The position numbers were made by a program, and so were the translations under genes. This document shows, piece by piece, positions 13,536-25,181 of a stretch of 64,000 bases of DNA. Below the pieces are notes generated by a model. It searched no databases, was not told the origin of the DNA, and saw only the letters and a program-made list of their open reading frames with translations. Each line of letters starts with the position of its first letter. Positions within the stretch are counted from its first letter, which is position 1. Source of the DNA: Lucifuga dentata (lineage: Eukaryota; Chordata; Actinopteri; Ophidiiformes; Bythitidae); the NCBI GenBank assembly GCA_014773175.1, contig VXCM01000812.1, positions 62,001 through 126,000 on the forward strand. Direction: 5' to 3'.

Positions 13536-14106
13536 TTAAAGGACCATACCGGCCATTTTGCATGTTTGAGCCTATATTCAATTTTCATACATGTTATGTT
13601 ACTGACAATCATTTCCTAAAGGATGAAACCGTATTTCAGCTTTCCTGATATTTTTCTGATGTCTTAATCTTTCAAAATCAATATTCCGATACACCCACCT
13701 TAAAAATTGATGTTTAGCCCATTAATAATTACGCAAAATTGTGAAGTCACAATTGTTTAAATTTTTTGATAAACGCAGCTCTTCTTTTGGGACTATATTT
13801 CCTGGTGGAGACATACATTCACTCCACGCTTTTTATTACGCTTAAGCACTAAAATTACATAATTTCTGAAAAAAAACATCTTGTTTGTGATGATGGATTA
13901 TCTATACCAAGAACGTTTCAAATATCAAGTTGATTTTAATAATGTACCAGAATTAACTGAAACCAATGGCAGTCTGGAAGGGAGGAAAAATATTTAATTC
14001 ACCGTTCCAGTAGTATGCTTTGGGAAATGATTATCAGTACCATTATGTACATAAAAATTGAATATATTAGGCTCAAATATGCAAAATTGCAGGTACGGTC
14101 CTTTAA
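13536..14106 (-). mobile_element. family A miniature element, complete copy
   Basis: A 571 bp copy with TTAA at both ends and long terminal inverted repeats. Landmarks appear in reverse order: ACACCCACCTTAAAAATTG, then CCTGGTGGAGACATACAT, then GAAACCAATGGCAGTCTGG. It is collinear with the complement of the copy at 10138-10730. Confidence 0.9.
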
Positions 14107-14715
14107 AACACTCTATTCTCTCTTTAAAAAAAAAGTCCTCCAGGCTGATTATTTTGCCTTATTTATCAAATGGGATCCCATAATCCAAAGATTATTGTTC
14201 ATATGTCATATCAAATGCCATGGCGATATAATCCCCAACACGGAAACACACAAGCTCTGTAGAGGATTTACATTTTTCTCAGATCCTCCCTCGATTTGCC
14301 TGCTCATATCTGCAAGTTTGACAGAGTAAAACTTTGTTTAGATAATTTACTGAGAGAAAATGAGTCTGCAGCTGCTTCTAATCACTCCGTTATTTATCAG
14401 AGTGAATCAGAACAACAGCCGAGCCAGAAGGGAGAAAGTCTTTATGTAGCACTGTTTGATTCAAAAACAAAATGTGGCAATATCGCTGTTGCAGCAGGAG
14501 ATATAAGACCAAAGAGGATAAAGTCTGCATGTGTGCATATGTGTGTGCTGGAAGCATTTTCTATTATTTTACAATTAGAAGTCAGTTTGCATGTTACAGT
14601 ATATGTTTTCACTTAAGGAAATTACATCAACTGTGTAATTATAGAATATAGAATAATGAAAATAGGACAGCCACTCCATAATTTTTAAAATTAAGTTAAT
14701 GAGTAAAGCTGCCCA

Positions 14716-14716
<1 letters not shown>

Positions 14717-14795
<79 letters not shown>

Positions 14796-14796
14796 G
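14717..14796 (+). repeat. (CT)n microsatellite, about 80 bp
   Basis: Nearly pure CT with two GCTC interruptions. The longest simple repeat in the window; a pure purine/pyrimidine tract. Confidence 0.97.
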
Positions 14797-17700
14797 AAAT
14801 GCCACATTTTATTTCTCTACCCCAGTGGTTCTCCAACTAGCACCACCAGATACAATAAATTATACATGTACCACAGTTTGAGAATAACTTTTAAACACAG
14901 TTATCGTCTATTGTCCATTTTTTTTTAGAGGAAAACCAGTTCAGGCATAAAACATAGAATGATGCAAGAAAAAAACAAAGATGTAATTGGATTACTGTTT
15001 TATGAAGATATTTTAATAAAACCGTTAAACCCAAGCAAGGCTGAAAACCTGAAATGACAAACCCAAGCACAAACCACACACACACACCTTAATAGAAACT
15101 CAGGCTCAGAATTCATTACCTGAATTTGCAAATTAAGGGGAGAGGCCATTTGACTGAACCTTAAATTAAGTTGTTATAATCACTCGTTAATGTAAGACGA
15201 TCTGAGCAACATTTAAGGCTTTACTTTGTCTCTTAAGGATTAAATGAAGTTGTTTTACCCCTGAAAGTTACTTAAACATGCATGTTCCACCTTAATCATA
15301 ACACGGGATGTTTTAGGGGCTTTTAAAGTGTAACATTAAAGGGTTACTGTGTGTTTATTGGTCAATAGAAATGACAAATTACAGAAATGACACCAGATGA
15401 CACCATATTTTTCAAAAACTGTGCATTTTTCTGGTTGAATTGAGTATTTTTCAGTCATACCCACAGTAGTTTCTCATTTATTTTGCTCAGCATATCCATG
15501 ACGCCTCTTGTATCAAATAAACGCGGTTCTTCTTTTAGGTGTAATGTGTCTCAGGCTGATGATACGGGCCGCAGCGCTACCTGCAGCTTCCTGTCAGAGC
15601 TCTGCAGAGGTGATGAAGGTGACTGAGGATGACAGGCAGCCAAATGCCTTTTTACGTGCAGCTGATTTCTGAACACAAACACCCTGATTTAGACAAATGA
15701 GAGCAGGAGGTGGCAATTACGACCCAGCTGACCTTCAGCGTGTGTGTGATGGCGCTTGCCGCTTCGTGATGGAGCTGTCAGACGCTTTATGCTCTTTTGC
15801 ATTTAGCAGCCATGCCATGACACGCCACCTCCACCTTTACACTTCAGATCTGCTATGGCAAAACATTTTGTTTGCGGGGAAGAATAACTGTGTTCATCAG
15901 TCAGTTTGGGCTTCCTCATATATAGATTCAACTGTATTCATCTATTATAGAGAGACAGGTCCTTCATCATTCTGCGCTTCCTGGAAAAAATGTCCTAGAC
16001 AGACAAGGGAAAATGCAGCTAATAAATTCTGCATGTAATGATTAAATTTAAATACAGAGGTCAAGAGCTCTCATTATTTGCACTAAAATATTAAAACACT
16101 GTTAATATTTTATGTGCCTAAATATGCAGCGCTGAATTAATTTCAAAAGAAAAATGTTTGCAGAGAATAAAGTGCGTCTGGGGCCGAGCATGTAAGTGAG
16201 AAACTTTCCCCCCGGAGGTGATTTGTTAATTTTCTGTGCGGAACTTGGTGGTGGCGTCCCAGCTGCTCCCACATGTGTCAGCCGGTCGTGTGACTCAGGG
16301 AATCATGGAGAAAAAAAAACAGCTGGTGTCCCTGCACAAGTGTTTCTTCTAAAATTGATCCAGTTCTCACCTGAACTCCCATGTGAAGATTAAAGTATTC
16401 TCTGCGTGGAGTTCAGATCATTCATGAAAACCAATCAACTGCAATGCGATGACTCAGCAGAATTCAGCAGCATTTTTTTTTGTCAGATTTGGTCTTCTAT
16501 CTGAAGGTAACGCAAATGCTATAATATATGTAAAGAAAAGAGCGCCTTCTACAGACAGCCAAATTCAACTACTGTTGTTTTACAATAACTAAAGATGGTC
16601 TAGTCTAAATTTTAAAGAGCAAATTATCTATGACACTTTATAAGATGATTTGCAGTATTTAGTCCCTTTCAGACAGAATCTGTTAAATTGTTGGCATCAC
16701 TTCTCTTAAAGTTGTGGCTTTTGGCCTTTCACGGCAAAGTGCCATAAAAACTTTGTTTGAACATCCCGAGACCTTTACAGATGGAGGCACAATTCTCATG
16801 CGATATTTGGCATCTGCCAGGTGAAACAGGGTAAAGCAGGAACTTACATTCAATATATGATTGTTTGTGAATCTATACTGTAGAATAACTAAATAATGGG
16901 GGGAGGGGAATGGAATTTGTATATTTTTGTAGCCATAGTCATCATTTGGGCAGCAGAATGCTAAATTTAACTTCAAGACAACTTATGGAAACCACTTGTT
17001 GCGTTTGATGCGGTCACATTATGTGAAGAAGACGCGCTGCCTTCAGATGGCTGAACAAGAGAACGGAGCGCATATTTAGCGCATACAACCACATGCTAAC
17101 CTTGAACATGTTCATCTGAAAATGTGTTAGGTAAGATTGATATATTACAAGCTTTTCAAAACATCTGTTGGATTAGCTAAGCAAAAGTCTAGTTTACTTA
17201 AGGCCACATCTAGTTCTAGATCAATCAATCGCTTGATTGCCCTGTAGTTGGTTTGGACTGCTCCTGAGTTCATTTGAACTGGTCTTGGGGCAGGTTCAGA
17301 CCAGTCCAACCAAACGTATCTAGAGGAGAAACAAACCCTGAACCATACCGAACCATGTAGGCATGAAAACACCCTTATTCGTTTTTGTTGATCAATTACA
17401 CGAGATGAACTCTCTGTGTCTCTTTCTTATCCCATCAGAACAGCACAGAGACAGAAATAAAAATCCAATTCTGCTGCATCTGTCCGCCTCTTGCATACAT
17501 CACTAACACAAGTCACGCATGGATAGAGGCGAGGCAAGTCTCTTCTCTAGCCCGATTAGTTCTGCTCCAGATACATGGAGAGTGACGAGCTAATCATCCT
17601 CATGGCAGTGGCGGAGGCGAGCCTCAGTGGGACTGAAGGGACAGATCGACAATCCGCGGCACCACACAGATCCACCCAATGCAATGTCGGCGTGAAACTT

Positions 17701-17924
17701 GAGTTTGGATGTTGCCATCTGCTTCTATTACATGATGAAGAAACAAGCATTTTTATGTTCATCTGTAATGCTCATTGCTCTCCAGGAACCAATGTCCCTC
17801 ATCCTATCTTTTATCTATTTACTATCTATTTGTCCTTATTTATCTAGTAGCAAGATAGCACTCTGAGAGCGCAAGGCCAACGGAGTCCCCAATTTAAAAA
17901 AAAAAAAAAATTAAAAATCCTGAA

Positions 17925-18286
17925 AAGCTTGCTTTGTTCTGATTGGCCAGCATCAGCCTGGGAACACCCACAGACTGTGAAACTCAAATGCTAGCCAAAC
18001 GCTCGCTAGCCTCTGACATGTTTCCTGTGTCTAAACAAGTGTGTTGGCGGGAAAATTAAAATGTGTTACATGTTGATGTTAATACATAACAGAAATAAAG
18101 GAATAGCAAAAAACTAAGCTTTCAAGGAAGTTCAGGACCTATAGTTTTATCTTACTGGATACATTTCTATAGATTTATACCTCAAGTTTTGCAGCTTTGA
18201 CAATGTTCAACACATGCTCCCTACTACATTACTATAAAAGTGAAGGAAAATAACGTAAAGCGTAATATGTCTCCTTTAAAATTTAT
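17925..18286 (+). repeat. dispersed repeat family B, copy 1
   Basis: Contains TTCTGATTGGCCAGCATCAG, ACACCCACAGACTGTGAAAC and TGTTACATGTTGATGT, and ends TAATATGTCTCCTTTAAA. The same landmarks recur in the same order at 60485-60735 and in reverse at 46225-46570. Probably a non-autonomous DNA element; terminal repeats are not clear enough to classify it. Confidence 0.7.
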
Positions 18287-19429
18287 ATTGCTTCAGTTTG
18301 TGGCTCTTCAATGCGATTCTAAGTATAGAGTCAGTTGATCCTGTTTGAAAGTCTGAGCATGCTACCTTCCAAATATGATCATTTCCCTGGAAAATAAGTG
18401 TGACACACATTTATTCTCCCCAGATTACATGTCAGCTCGTACCTCCGCTCTGACTGACAGCACAGTCTGAAAGACTAATGAGATGCAGACAAGTGCTGCA
18501 GGACTCTCTGCTTAAGAACTGTTTACTCCTTTCCAAGACGCAAAGCCTAATATAAAGCAGATCTGCACTTTATGGAAGGTGTTACTTTGTCCTTCTCTGC
18601 CCGTCCTGCTTCAGGGGAGTTTACACGCTCAGAATGATTTCCACACTAAACGCATTCTCGTCTCTTGTCGGGACAGATTTAGACAACGTTCCTCAACGAT
18701 ATTCATTTCTTTCTAATCGTCTTTCTCCACCTGTCCTTGCATTACCTGTCCCCTGCCCATCCCTCCCTCCCTCCCTCTGCCTTTTTTCGGCTGAGTGACT
18801 CGTTGAGATGGACATAATGAGACGGCTCCATGCAGGGAGGGAGACGGAGGCAGCGCCATGAAGGAGTGCAGCCGTAAACAAGGTGAAAAATAATCAGGTG
18901 ACGGTGGACTGCGACTCTCTGAGGGCCGCTGCAGCCATGAGCGCAGCAGCGAGCGCAGCCATGCAACGATACATCACTTTCTCCTTAGAAATTACTCTTT
19001 TTTTTTTTTTTTTTTANTTTTTTTTTTTTTTTTTTACCTTCAGTCAAATCTCATTAGCTCCCTCACAGTTCTGCTTTTTGTTGAGCTGTTTTGATGTCCG
19101 TCTCGATTTAACACCGACTTGCCTGATTATTTGTTTTTTCTCACAATTTATTCCGATATAATCTTTTTCTTATACCTCGGTCTGTGACCTTTTCAAGGGT
19201 AAATATTAGGTTTGAAGTTTAACATGAGAAGAAATTAGTGGGGACATATGCTTTATTTTTTTTTTTAATTTATTTTATTTGTTATTCCTACTCATTTTTG
19301 TGCAGCATTTTACTGTAGGAAATACGTTGAAGTGTTAAACATACTCTACTTACACAACATGTTGACTGTAAAATGTAACATATCCGGTAAGAGACACCCA
19401 CAAAGTACGAGGTTAGTGAATTATTGATT

Positions 19430-19625
19430 AGCAGGCCTTTTGGGACAATGCCCTAAAGAGACAATACATAAAGCAGCCTATCTTCCCTCTGTGTGCACAG
19501 TGATGCTGCAGCAACTGAAAGTAGAAGTTAGAAGAATGTTAAAATATTGAAAAGGTTCTAAAATAAAGTTCCACAAATAAAAGTAAGAACATGGAAATAT
19601 GTAAAATATGTCCCCTTTAAAATAA
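19430..19625 (+). repeat. family B, partial copy
   Basis: Shares the end-like segments CCCTAAAGAGACAATAC and AATATGTCCCCTTTAAAAT with family B but lacks the GATTGGCCAG core. Weak but consistent. Confidence 0.4.
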
Positions 19626-19941
19626 AATGATGTAGCTAAACGTATAGTTGAGCTTAAGATTGGCCCAGTGTTGTGAAAAATTAGAGAAATAAGAAAATCA
19701 ACAGCATAAAGTAAAAAATGAAAAGTATTTTAAAAATACAACAAAATTATACAGCAGAGCTGTATTGTATATTCAGGCTCTTTACTTTCCTTTGAAAATT
19801 CTTACTACTGAACAATATACCATCAGCTCAAGCAAGTCAGGAGGTATGAATGCCCCAACCACATTATCATTATCGTAGGGGGTTGGAGCTTTTCCCAGCA
19901 TGCACTGGGTGAGAAGCAGAATAGCTTCTGAATAGCTCATA

Positions 19942-20770
19942 ATGAAGTTGCAGGAGGAGAAGAGGCTAAAGGAGCAATTTACTTGTGGTCAACCACCAGT
20001 TCCTGAAAGAAAGAAGGTACTGATTTTGCTTTGGTACTTGGCAAACCAAAATAGCGTTAGAGAAATCTCAGACAAGTTTGAGGTGTTGCAATCAACAGCG
20101 TACAAGTCCATCCTGGAGGTGCTCAGCATTTTTTTTCTGCCATGGGGCTGTAGGGCTTCATTAGAATCATAGGAGCAATTGATGGGTGCCACGAGGTGCA
20201 AAAAATGAAGGTAAGGGGGAGACAACATAAACAGGAAGTTGTCAGATCTGTCCTTCTTCATGGGATTGTTGATGAGATAGGGCGATTCGTGGACAACTTT
20301 GCTGGACCCTCAGGAAGGTATGATGCCAGATTGTTGAGGGCCTCCAACTTCTATGCAAACTGGCAAGAGAAGATGGGAGAATAGAGTTTGCTGCCAACAT
20401 TGGACAGGCCTACTATCCATTTATCATCAGTCCAAAGGGCAATAATGGGATTTATACCAAAGATGGCCAGCTCCAAAACTCTCAGATCAGCCGTGGGAGG
20501 GTAGACATCGAATAAGAATTTGGAAGGATGAAGTGCACTTGGAGGCATGTGAGAGATCTGCAGAACAAGCACCTCAGTTTTTTAAATGATGATTTTTATG
20601 GTCTATTTATGTGCATTGGTGCCTCTGAGATTCGTGAGGAGCACCCACACGCTTCCACTTGCATCCTCCTTGAATCTTTTAAAATATATTCAGAAGATGA
20701 CATAAGTGTGTACATGCAAATGTGTTATATGGATTTGCGTTGCTATTACACCATCTTCATTTGATAATTC
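19942..20770 (+). pseudogene. HARBI1-like (PIF/Harbinger) transposase pseudogene
   Basis: The first frame (19942-20172) encodes PVPERKKVLILLWYLANQNS and a helix-turn-helix-like segment, the usual N-terminal region of Harbinger nucleases. A frame change near 20160 leads into IIGAIDGCHE and, further on, FAGPSGRYDARLLRAS (to about 20346). These match the two DDE-type motifs G-x-IDG-x-H and the F-x-G-x-PGS-x-HDAR block. In that block one conserved position is changed (GRYDAR for the usual S-x-HDAR), and the first motif is followed by unrelated sequence. A stop follows at about 20384, and weak similarity resumes in another frame near 20528-20660 (WRHVRDLQNKHLSFL). The protein would be far shorter than the usual roughly 350-400 residues in any single frame. 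No terminal repeats or target duplication were found. A domesticated function is unlikely given the frame breaks. Confidence 0.82.
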
Positions 20771-21674
20771 CCCTTTCCGCAATGTTTGAACTTGCTTTGA
20801 TCGTGAATGATTTTCCCTAAGTAAATTTCCATTTTACTTGATTGAGTTTGATGTGTTTTATTTATAGGCCTCAGATAACTGAGTTATAGGGGAAAAAACA
20901 GTGATGGCATCTCACTGAGTGCAGGCAATGTAACACATGAAAACACATACCAAAAAAAAATAAAAAAAACAAACTCAGGAGGATTTAAAGTTGTACAGAC
21001 ACCAGAGAAGAAGAGAAGTTGGAATCATATTCATTTTGAACAGCTCATCTGACATTTATTATATAAGACCTGATTTGCAAGTAGTTGAACATCATCAACC
21101 TAAACAAAGCAAATACAAAAACCTAATAAATCTACTTTTCCACTGTGGTCTGGATCCAAGAAATCTAGCCCCAGGTGTGATTATATCTAGCCTAACAACA
21201 GGAAGTCCCAGTTCATTGACTTTCTCAAGGTGGAGGTCTGATCAGACTGTGGTTCAGATCGGTGAGGCGTTCAGACACAGCTGAGTCGCTCGGAGCTACA
21301 ACATCCACTATTGGTCCCTAGAGACAGTTAAACCTGGCTGTCAGGCAAGCAGCCTTTCAACTAGTAAACCCACAGAGATGTTAAACTTCAGAAATGTCTC
21401 CCAAAGGTGTTGTTACCTCTGCGCTGTCTGGGAGACTGTGAAAGTTGGGTGCTGTGTGTGAAAGAATGGAGGATTCTCTGATGAGCTGTTGTTGTTCAGT
21501 TTGTCTTCAGAGTATTTGGAGGAATCTCACTGTTGTGCATTTCATGCAAGTAGGCCAAATTCTAAAATAAGATTCAAGAAAGCGTTAAATCTCGTGGGAA
21601 ATAAAGTGTTGAAGATCATTCAAAAGTGTGAGCCAATGGGATATTAATTAGAGACTAAAAGCAGGGGTGGGATC

Positions 21675-22166
21675 TTAAAGAACCATACCGGCCATTTTGC
21701 ATGTTTGAGCCTAATATATTCAATTTTCATGCACATAATGTTACTGACAATTATTTCCTAAAGCTGGAACAGTGAATTAACTTTTTTTTCCCCTACCTTC
21801 CAGACTGCCATTGGTTTCAGTTCATTCTGGTACACTATTAAACTCAACTTGTTGATACTTGAAATGTTCTTGGGATAGGTAATCCATCATCGTGAACGAG
21901 ATGTGTATTCAAGTTTTTTTCCAAGTTATGCAATTTTAGCATTTAAGCGCAATTAAAAAGTGTGGAGTGATCTGAAAATGCTTCCTAGTGGTGCATTCAA
22001 GTGCTGTACTGAAGAACTGACAACAGGAAGCATTTTCAGATCCCTCCGTGCTTTTTATTCACCATTCCAGTAGTATGTTTTGGGAAATGATTGTCAGTAA
22101 TGTTACGTGTATGAAAATTTTATATATTAGATTCAAACTTGCAAAACGGCTGATATACTCCTTTAA
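21675..22166 (+). mobile_element. family A miniature element with an internal foldback
   Basis: Both ends and the left half match the 10138 copy. The central-right part is replaced by a 74 bp foldback with perfect 18 bp arms (21969-21986 and 22025-22042). After it the sequence passes straight to the right terminal repeat. Confidence 0.88.
21969..22042. repeat. perfect 18 bp inverted repeat inside a family A copy
   Basis: GATCTGAAAATGCTTCCT and its exact complement AGGAAGCATTTTCAGATC are separated by 38 bases. The other complete family A copies lack this segment. Confidence 0.9.
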
Positions 22167-22459
22167 AAATGTCACCATTTCATTGATTGATCTATTGGTG
22201 GGAGCGTGATGTCACAGTTATTCTTTTTTGTTATTTTTCTTCCTTTTTGATAGTGTAATATAGTAAGGATTATTTGTTAAATATTGTTAAAGTTGCAAAA
22301 TGTGAAGTTTATCCTTATAGAAATGCATCCAATAAGAAAAAAAAAACAAAAAAACCCAGAGGTCCTGAACCTGAATTGATCCTAGCGAACATGATGTCCA
22401 TTTGTCAAAGCAACTTTATTTAACCTGTCCAACACAAAATATTTCTGTACTGTATAAAC

Positions 22460-22478
22460 TCACTGGAATGGTCCTTTA
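22460..22478. repeat. family A terminal fragment
   Basis: CACTGGAATGGTCCTTTAA matches only the outer end of family A. No opposite end is seen nearby. Confidence 0.5.
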
Positions 22479-24455
22479 ACCACAATTCTCTTGTGGTTGC
22501 TAGCTTATCTCTGTGATAGCCCAAAATCGCACAGTCAGGAGACTTTAAACGCTGCAACAGCGTCCAGTAAAAACAATGTGGGAGCACTTGGGATTAAAGC
22601 ATCTGGAAAATGGTAAATATCAATATTAGAGGTTAGTCTTAAATGACAGATTCCAATACTTATTTTTACATTTTACTGACATATCTGGTATAACATTACA
22701 GTAAGAGACCAGTCTCACTTTCATTCCAGTAAGAGAAAACTGAGCAATGTGGTTACTTTGATCTTAAAACACTCCACAGTTTAAACAATAAAAGTAAGAC
22801 CCACCAATCAAACTGTTTGGCGTGTCCCTCTGCTGCACTTGTATTTTCCCAAACTTGTGCTATAATCAAGGTTGCAGAGGCTGAATCGATCCGGTCATCC
22901 AGTTCTGCTGTAAAACCATTTATTAAAACATCAAATACTCGCCTTGGTGGATGCATGCCCAGTGATTACCTTTGCAGATCAATTAAGCCACCGAGTAATT
23001 GATTGGATACGAGTCCATGGTTCCAGGATCATGTGTTTTTCGGTGCGAGTGAAGGTCAACATGATTGTACCAGCTTTCCTTCGGATTCCTCTTTTACTGT
23101 TGAAGAAAGTAGAGTTAACATGAAGGGTTTAATCAATAGAGAATGGATTGGATTTATGTTTTTGGGCCCCCGTGTGTAAAGGAATGGATTGCAAAGGCTG
23201 CAATCAGTAAAGCTGTATCTCACTTTAACTGAAGATTTTCTGCACTGTAAGAATACGATCTCATTGGCAGTAAATCATCAAAAAATGTCGCTCTGTGCTG
23301 AGGTGAGGTTTTGCACAAAGATTGAGGCGTCGTGTTAAAAAAAAATCTTTCTGTACTCACAGTACAGCTCTAAAATATTCTAATGCAATGTAACAGACAA
23401 TGACTTCTCTGTTTCGTCTCGCGGGTATTGAAATGGAATTCATGTACGGAATAAGATTGGGTTTTACAAGCGTGGGTAATTCATTTTTGAGATTTTGTCT
23501 CACGAACGCTGAGGAGGAGTTTGTGGTCAGTGGCCTTTCTCGAGCAGGAGACAAATTAAAGCAAGGCGGTCAATGATCCTCCTCCATCCTCTGCTGTATT
23601 GGGGAAAACGCACTAAAGAACCCAGATGGCCTGTTTTACAATAACTGAATCCCCTGCAACATGAAGATGTGAACATCAACGCAATTACACCCAGCTCATC
23701 CTCATGGAGTTTCATTAAAATGGGTAACAATTGTCGCTGGAACCCCTGTCCATTAGTGGCTGTATCCTCAAAGGCCTTTGTCATTATACAACAAGAGGCA
23801 GGTTTTCCAAGAAAGCAATTATTCATTAAATGAGTGTGGAAACGAGGTTGGGGTGGTTGTGTACTGATGAATTACAGTGGCCGGTAATTTGCACGGTAAT
23901 TAAAGATTTGAGGTCCTCGCTGCGCTGTGAGCATAAATCACATTTGCAAAGATGTTGTGCAGAATTTGTGAGGCGCTCGACCTCACAACAACTAAACTCA
24001 GCCTGCAAACAAACTTAAAGTTTCATCTGTAACACAATACTTTTCTAGGTATTCTACCCACAGCGCAATAAATGATGGGAAAGCTCATATCAATGATTAA
24101 ATTGTTTGGGTGTTTATGTCATTGTTTTATTTGGAGAAGGGTTATTGAGTAATTGAATTAGTAGGATACAAACATCTGGATTTCTAATAATTATCTGCAT
24201 TTATTAGATTATGTGGTAGCAAGACCTATATTACTTTAATCCATTAAAACCAGCTAATTATAAAAATGCAGAAACTGCATTTAAGACAGTGCCTTAAAGC
24301 AGTGGTTCTCAAATTGTGTGGAGTAGAAATATTACTATTTGTTACTATATTACTATACAGCTATTGCTTTTATTCTTATGATTGATCACCTTCTAAAGAT
24401 GTAATTCGAACTCACTGCATATCACAATTCACAACTCGTTTTCCCTGTTTACTTA

Positions 24456-25181
24456 GGCTGGATTTACACTACAACGCACATGCGACCTGATTCCGATTTT
24501 TTGCACACATGCCACATGTTTCAGATACGTTTCCTGAAGATGTAAATGGTAAAAAGCCACATGAAATCGGATATGGTCAGATCCAATTTGGGCCACTTGA
24601 ATATGTGGAAATAAATCGGATAAGTATCGGATATCCGCCAATGCGACTGCTGTCGAAATACACAGATCAGAAGTTCCTTCCCATTCCGATTCCGACATCA
24701 TGTTCTATCTTATCTGCATATGGATGATGTAAGCGATCAATATGATGATCGCACTCTGTAAACAGAAATGGAGGACATACTGTATATATCAGACATACTG
24801 ATGTGTGTTAAATGTCAAATAGACGTGTTAATGTGACAGTTGCCATTACAGCAATACTCCACCTGCTTCTCCTCCGTGATCACCTGATGAAACTGTATCC
24901 CGATAGGAGAGGTAAACGCTCACACAACATATCAGATGTTTCTCTCTGCATGTTAAAGTTTTAACCCACTGATTATATTTTTAAACAGTTCTCTCATCCA
25001 CTGAAGTGTTAGTGTTTACATCCGCCGTCTCAGAAATGTGCGCGTGCGCAACTGCATCCGGGCTGCTACAGGTAAAAGCCATGTAAATAGAGGTATCGGA
25101 TATGAGCCGCTTAGAAAAGAAAATGTAAATACGCTGAACAAAAAATCGGATATAGGCAGAAAATCGGAATTGGGCATCAAG
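24456..25181. repeat. miniature-element-like repeat rich in ATCGGAT motifs, cut by a gap
   Basis: Starts GGCTGGATTTACACTACAAC and contains AAATCGGAT-type words repeatedly at both ends (about 24565-24635 and 25095-25170), a layout typical of palindromic fish DNA-element derivatives. The expected complementary right end is missing, because the copy runs into the N at 25182. Confidence 0.5.

Larger units (their letters stand above)
14107..19941. other. gene-free stretch
   Basis: Holds the long CT tract, a short CAGTGGTTCTCCAACT...AGTTTGAGAATAACT pair at 14824-14893 resembling ends of a tiny hAT-type element, family B copies at 17925 and 19430, and an N in poly-T at 19017. The GC-richer patch 15540-15860 contains a 113-codon open frame that I do not recognise. 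Confidence 0.55.
20771..24455. other. gene-free stretch apart from family A
   Basis: Contains the family A copy with the foldback (21675-22166). The part 22750-24010 is free of recognised repeats and of balanced composition; it could hold conserved non-coding elements. No supported gene. Confidence 0.5.

Noticed and set aside
15697..16038. 113-codon plus-strand open frame in a GC-richer patch
   Set aside because: No domain, no splice sites of note and no similarity that I can recall. Left as unassigned sequence.
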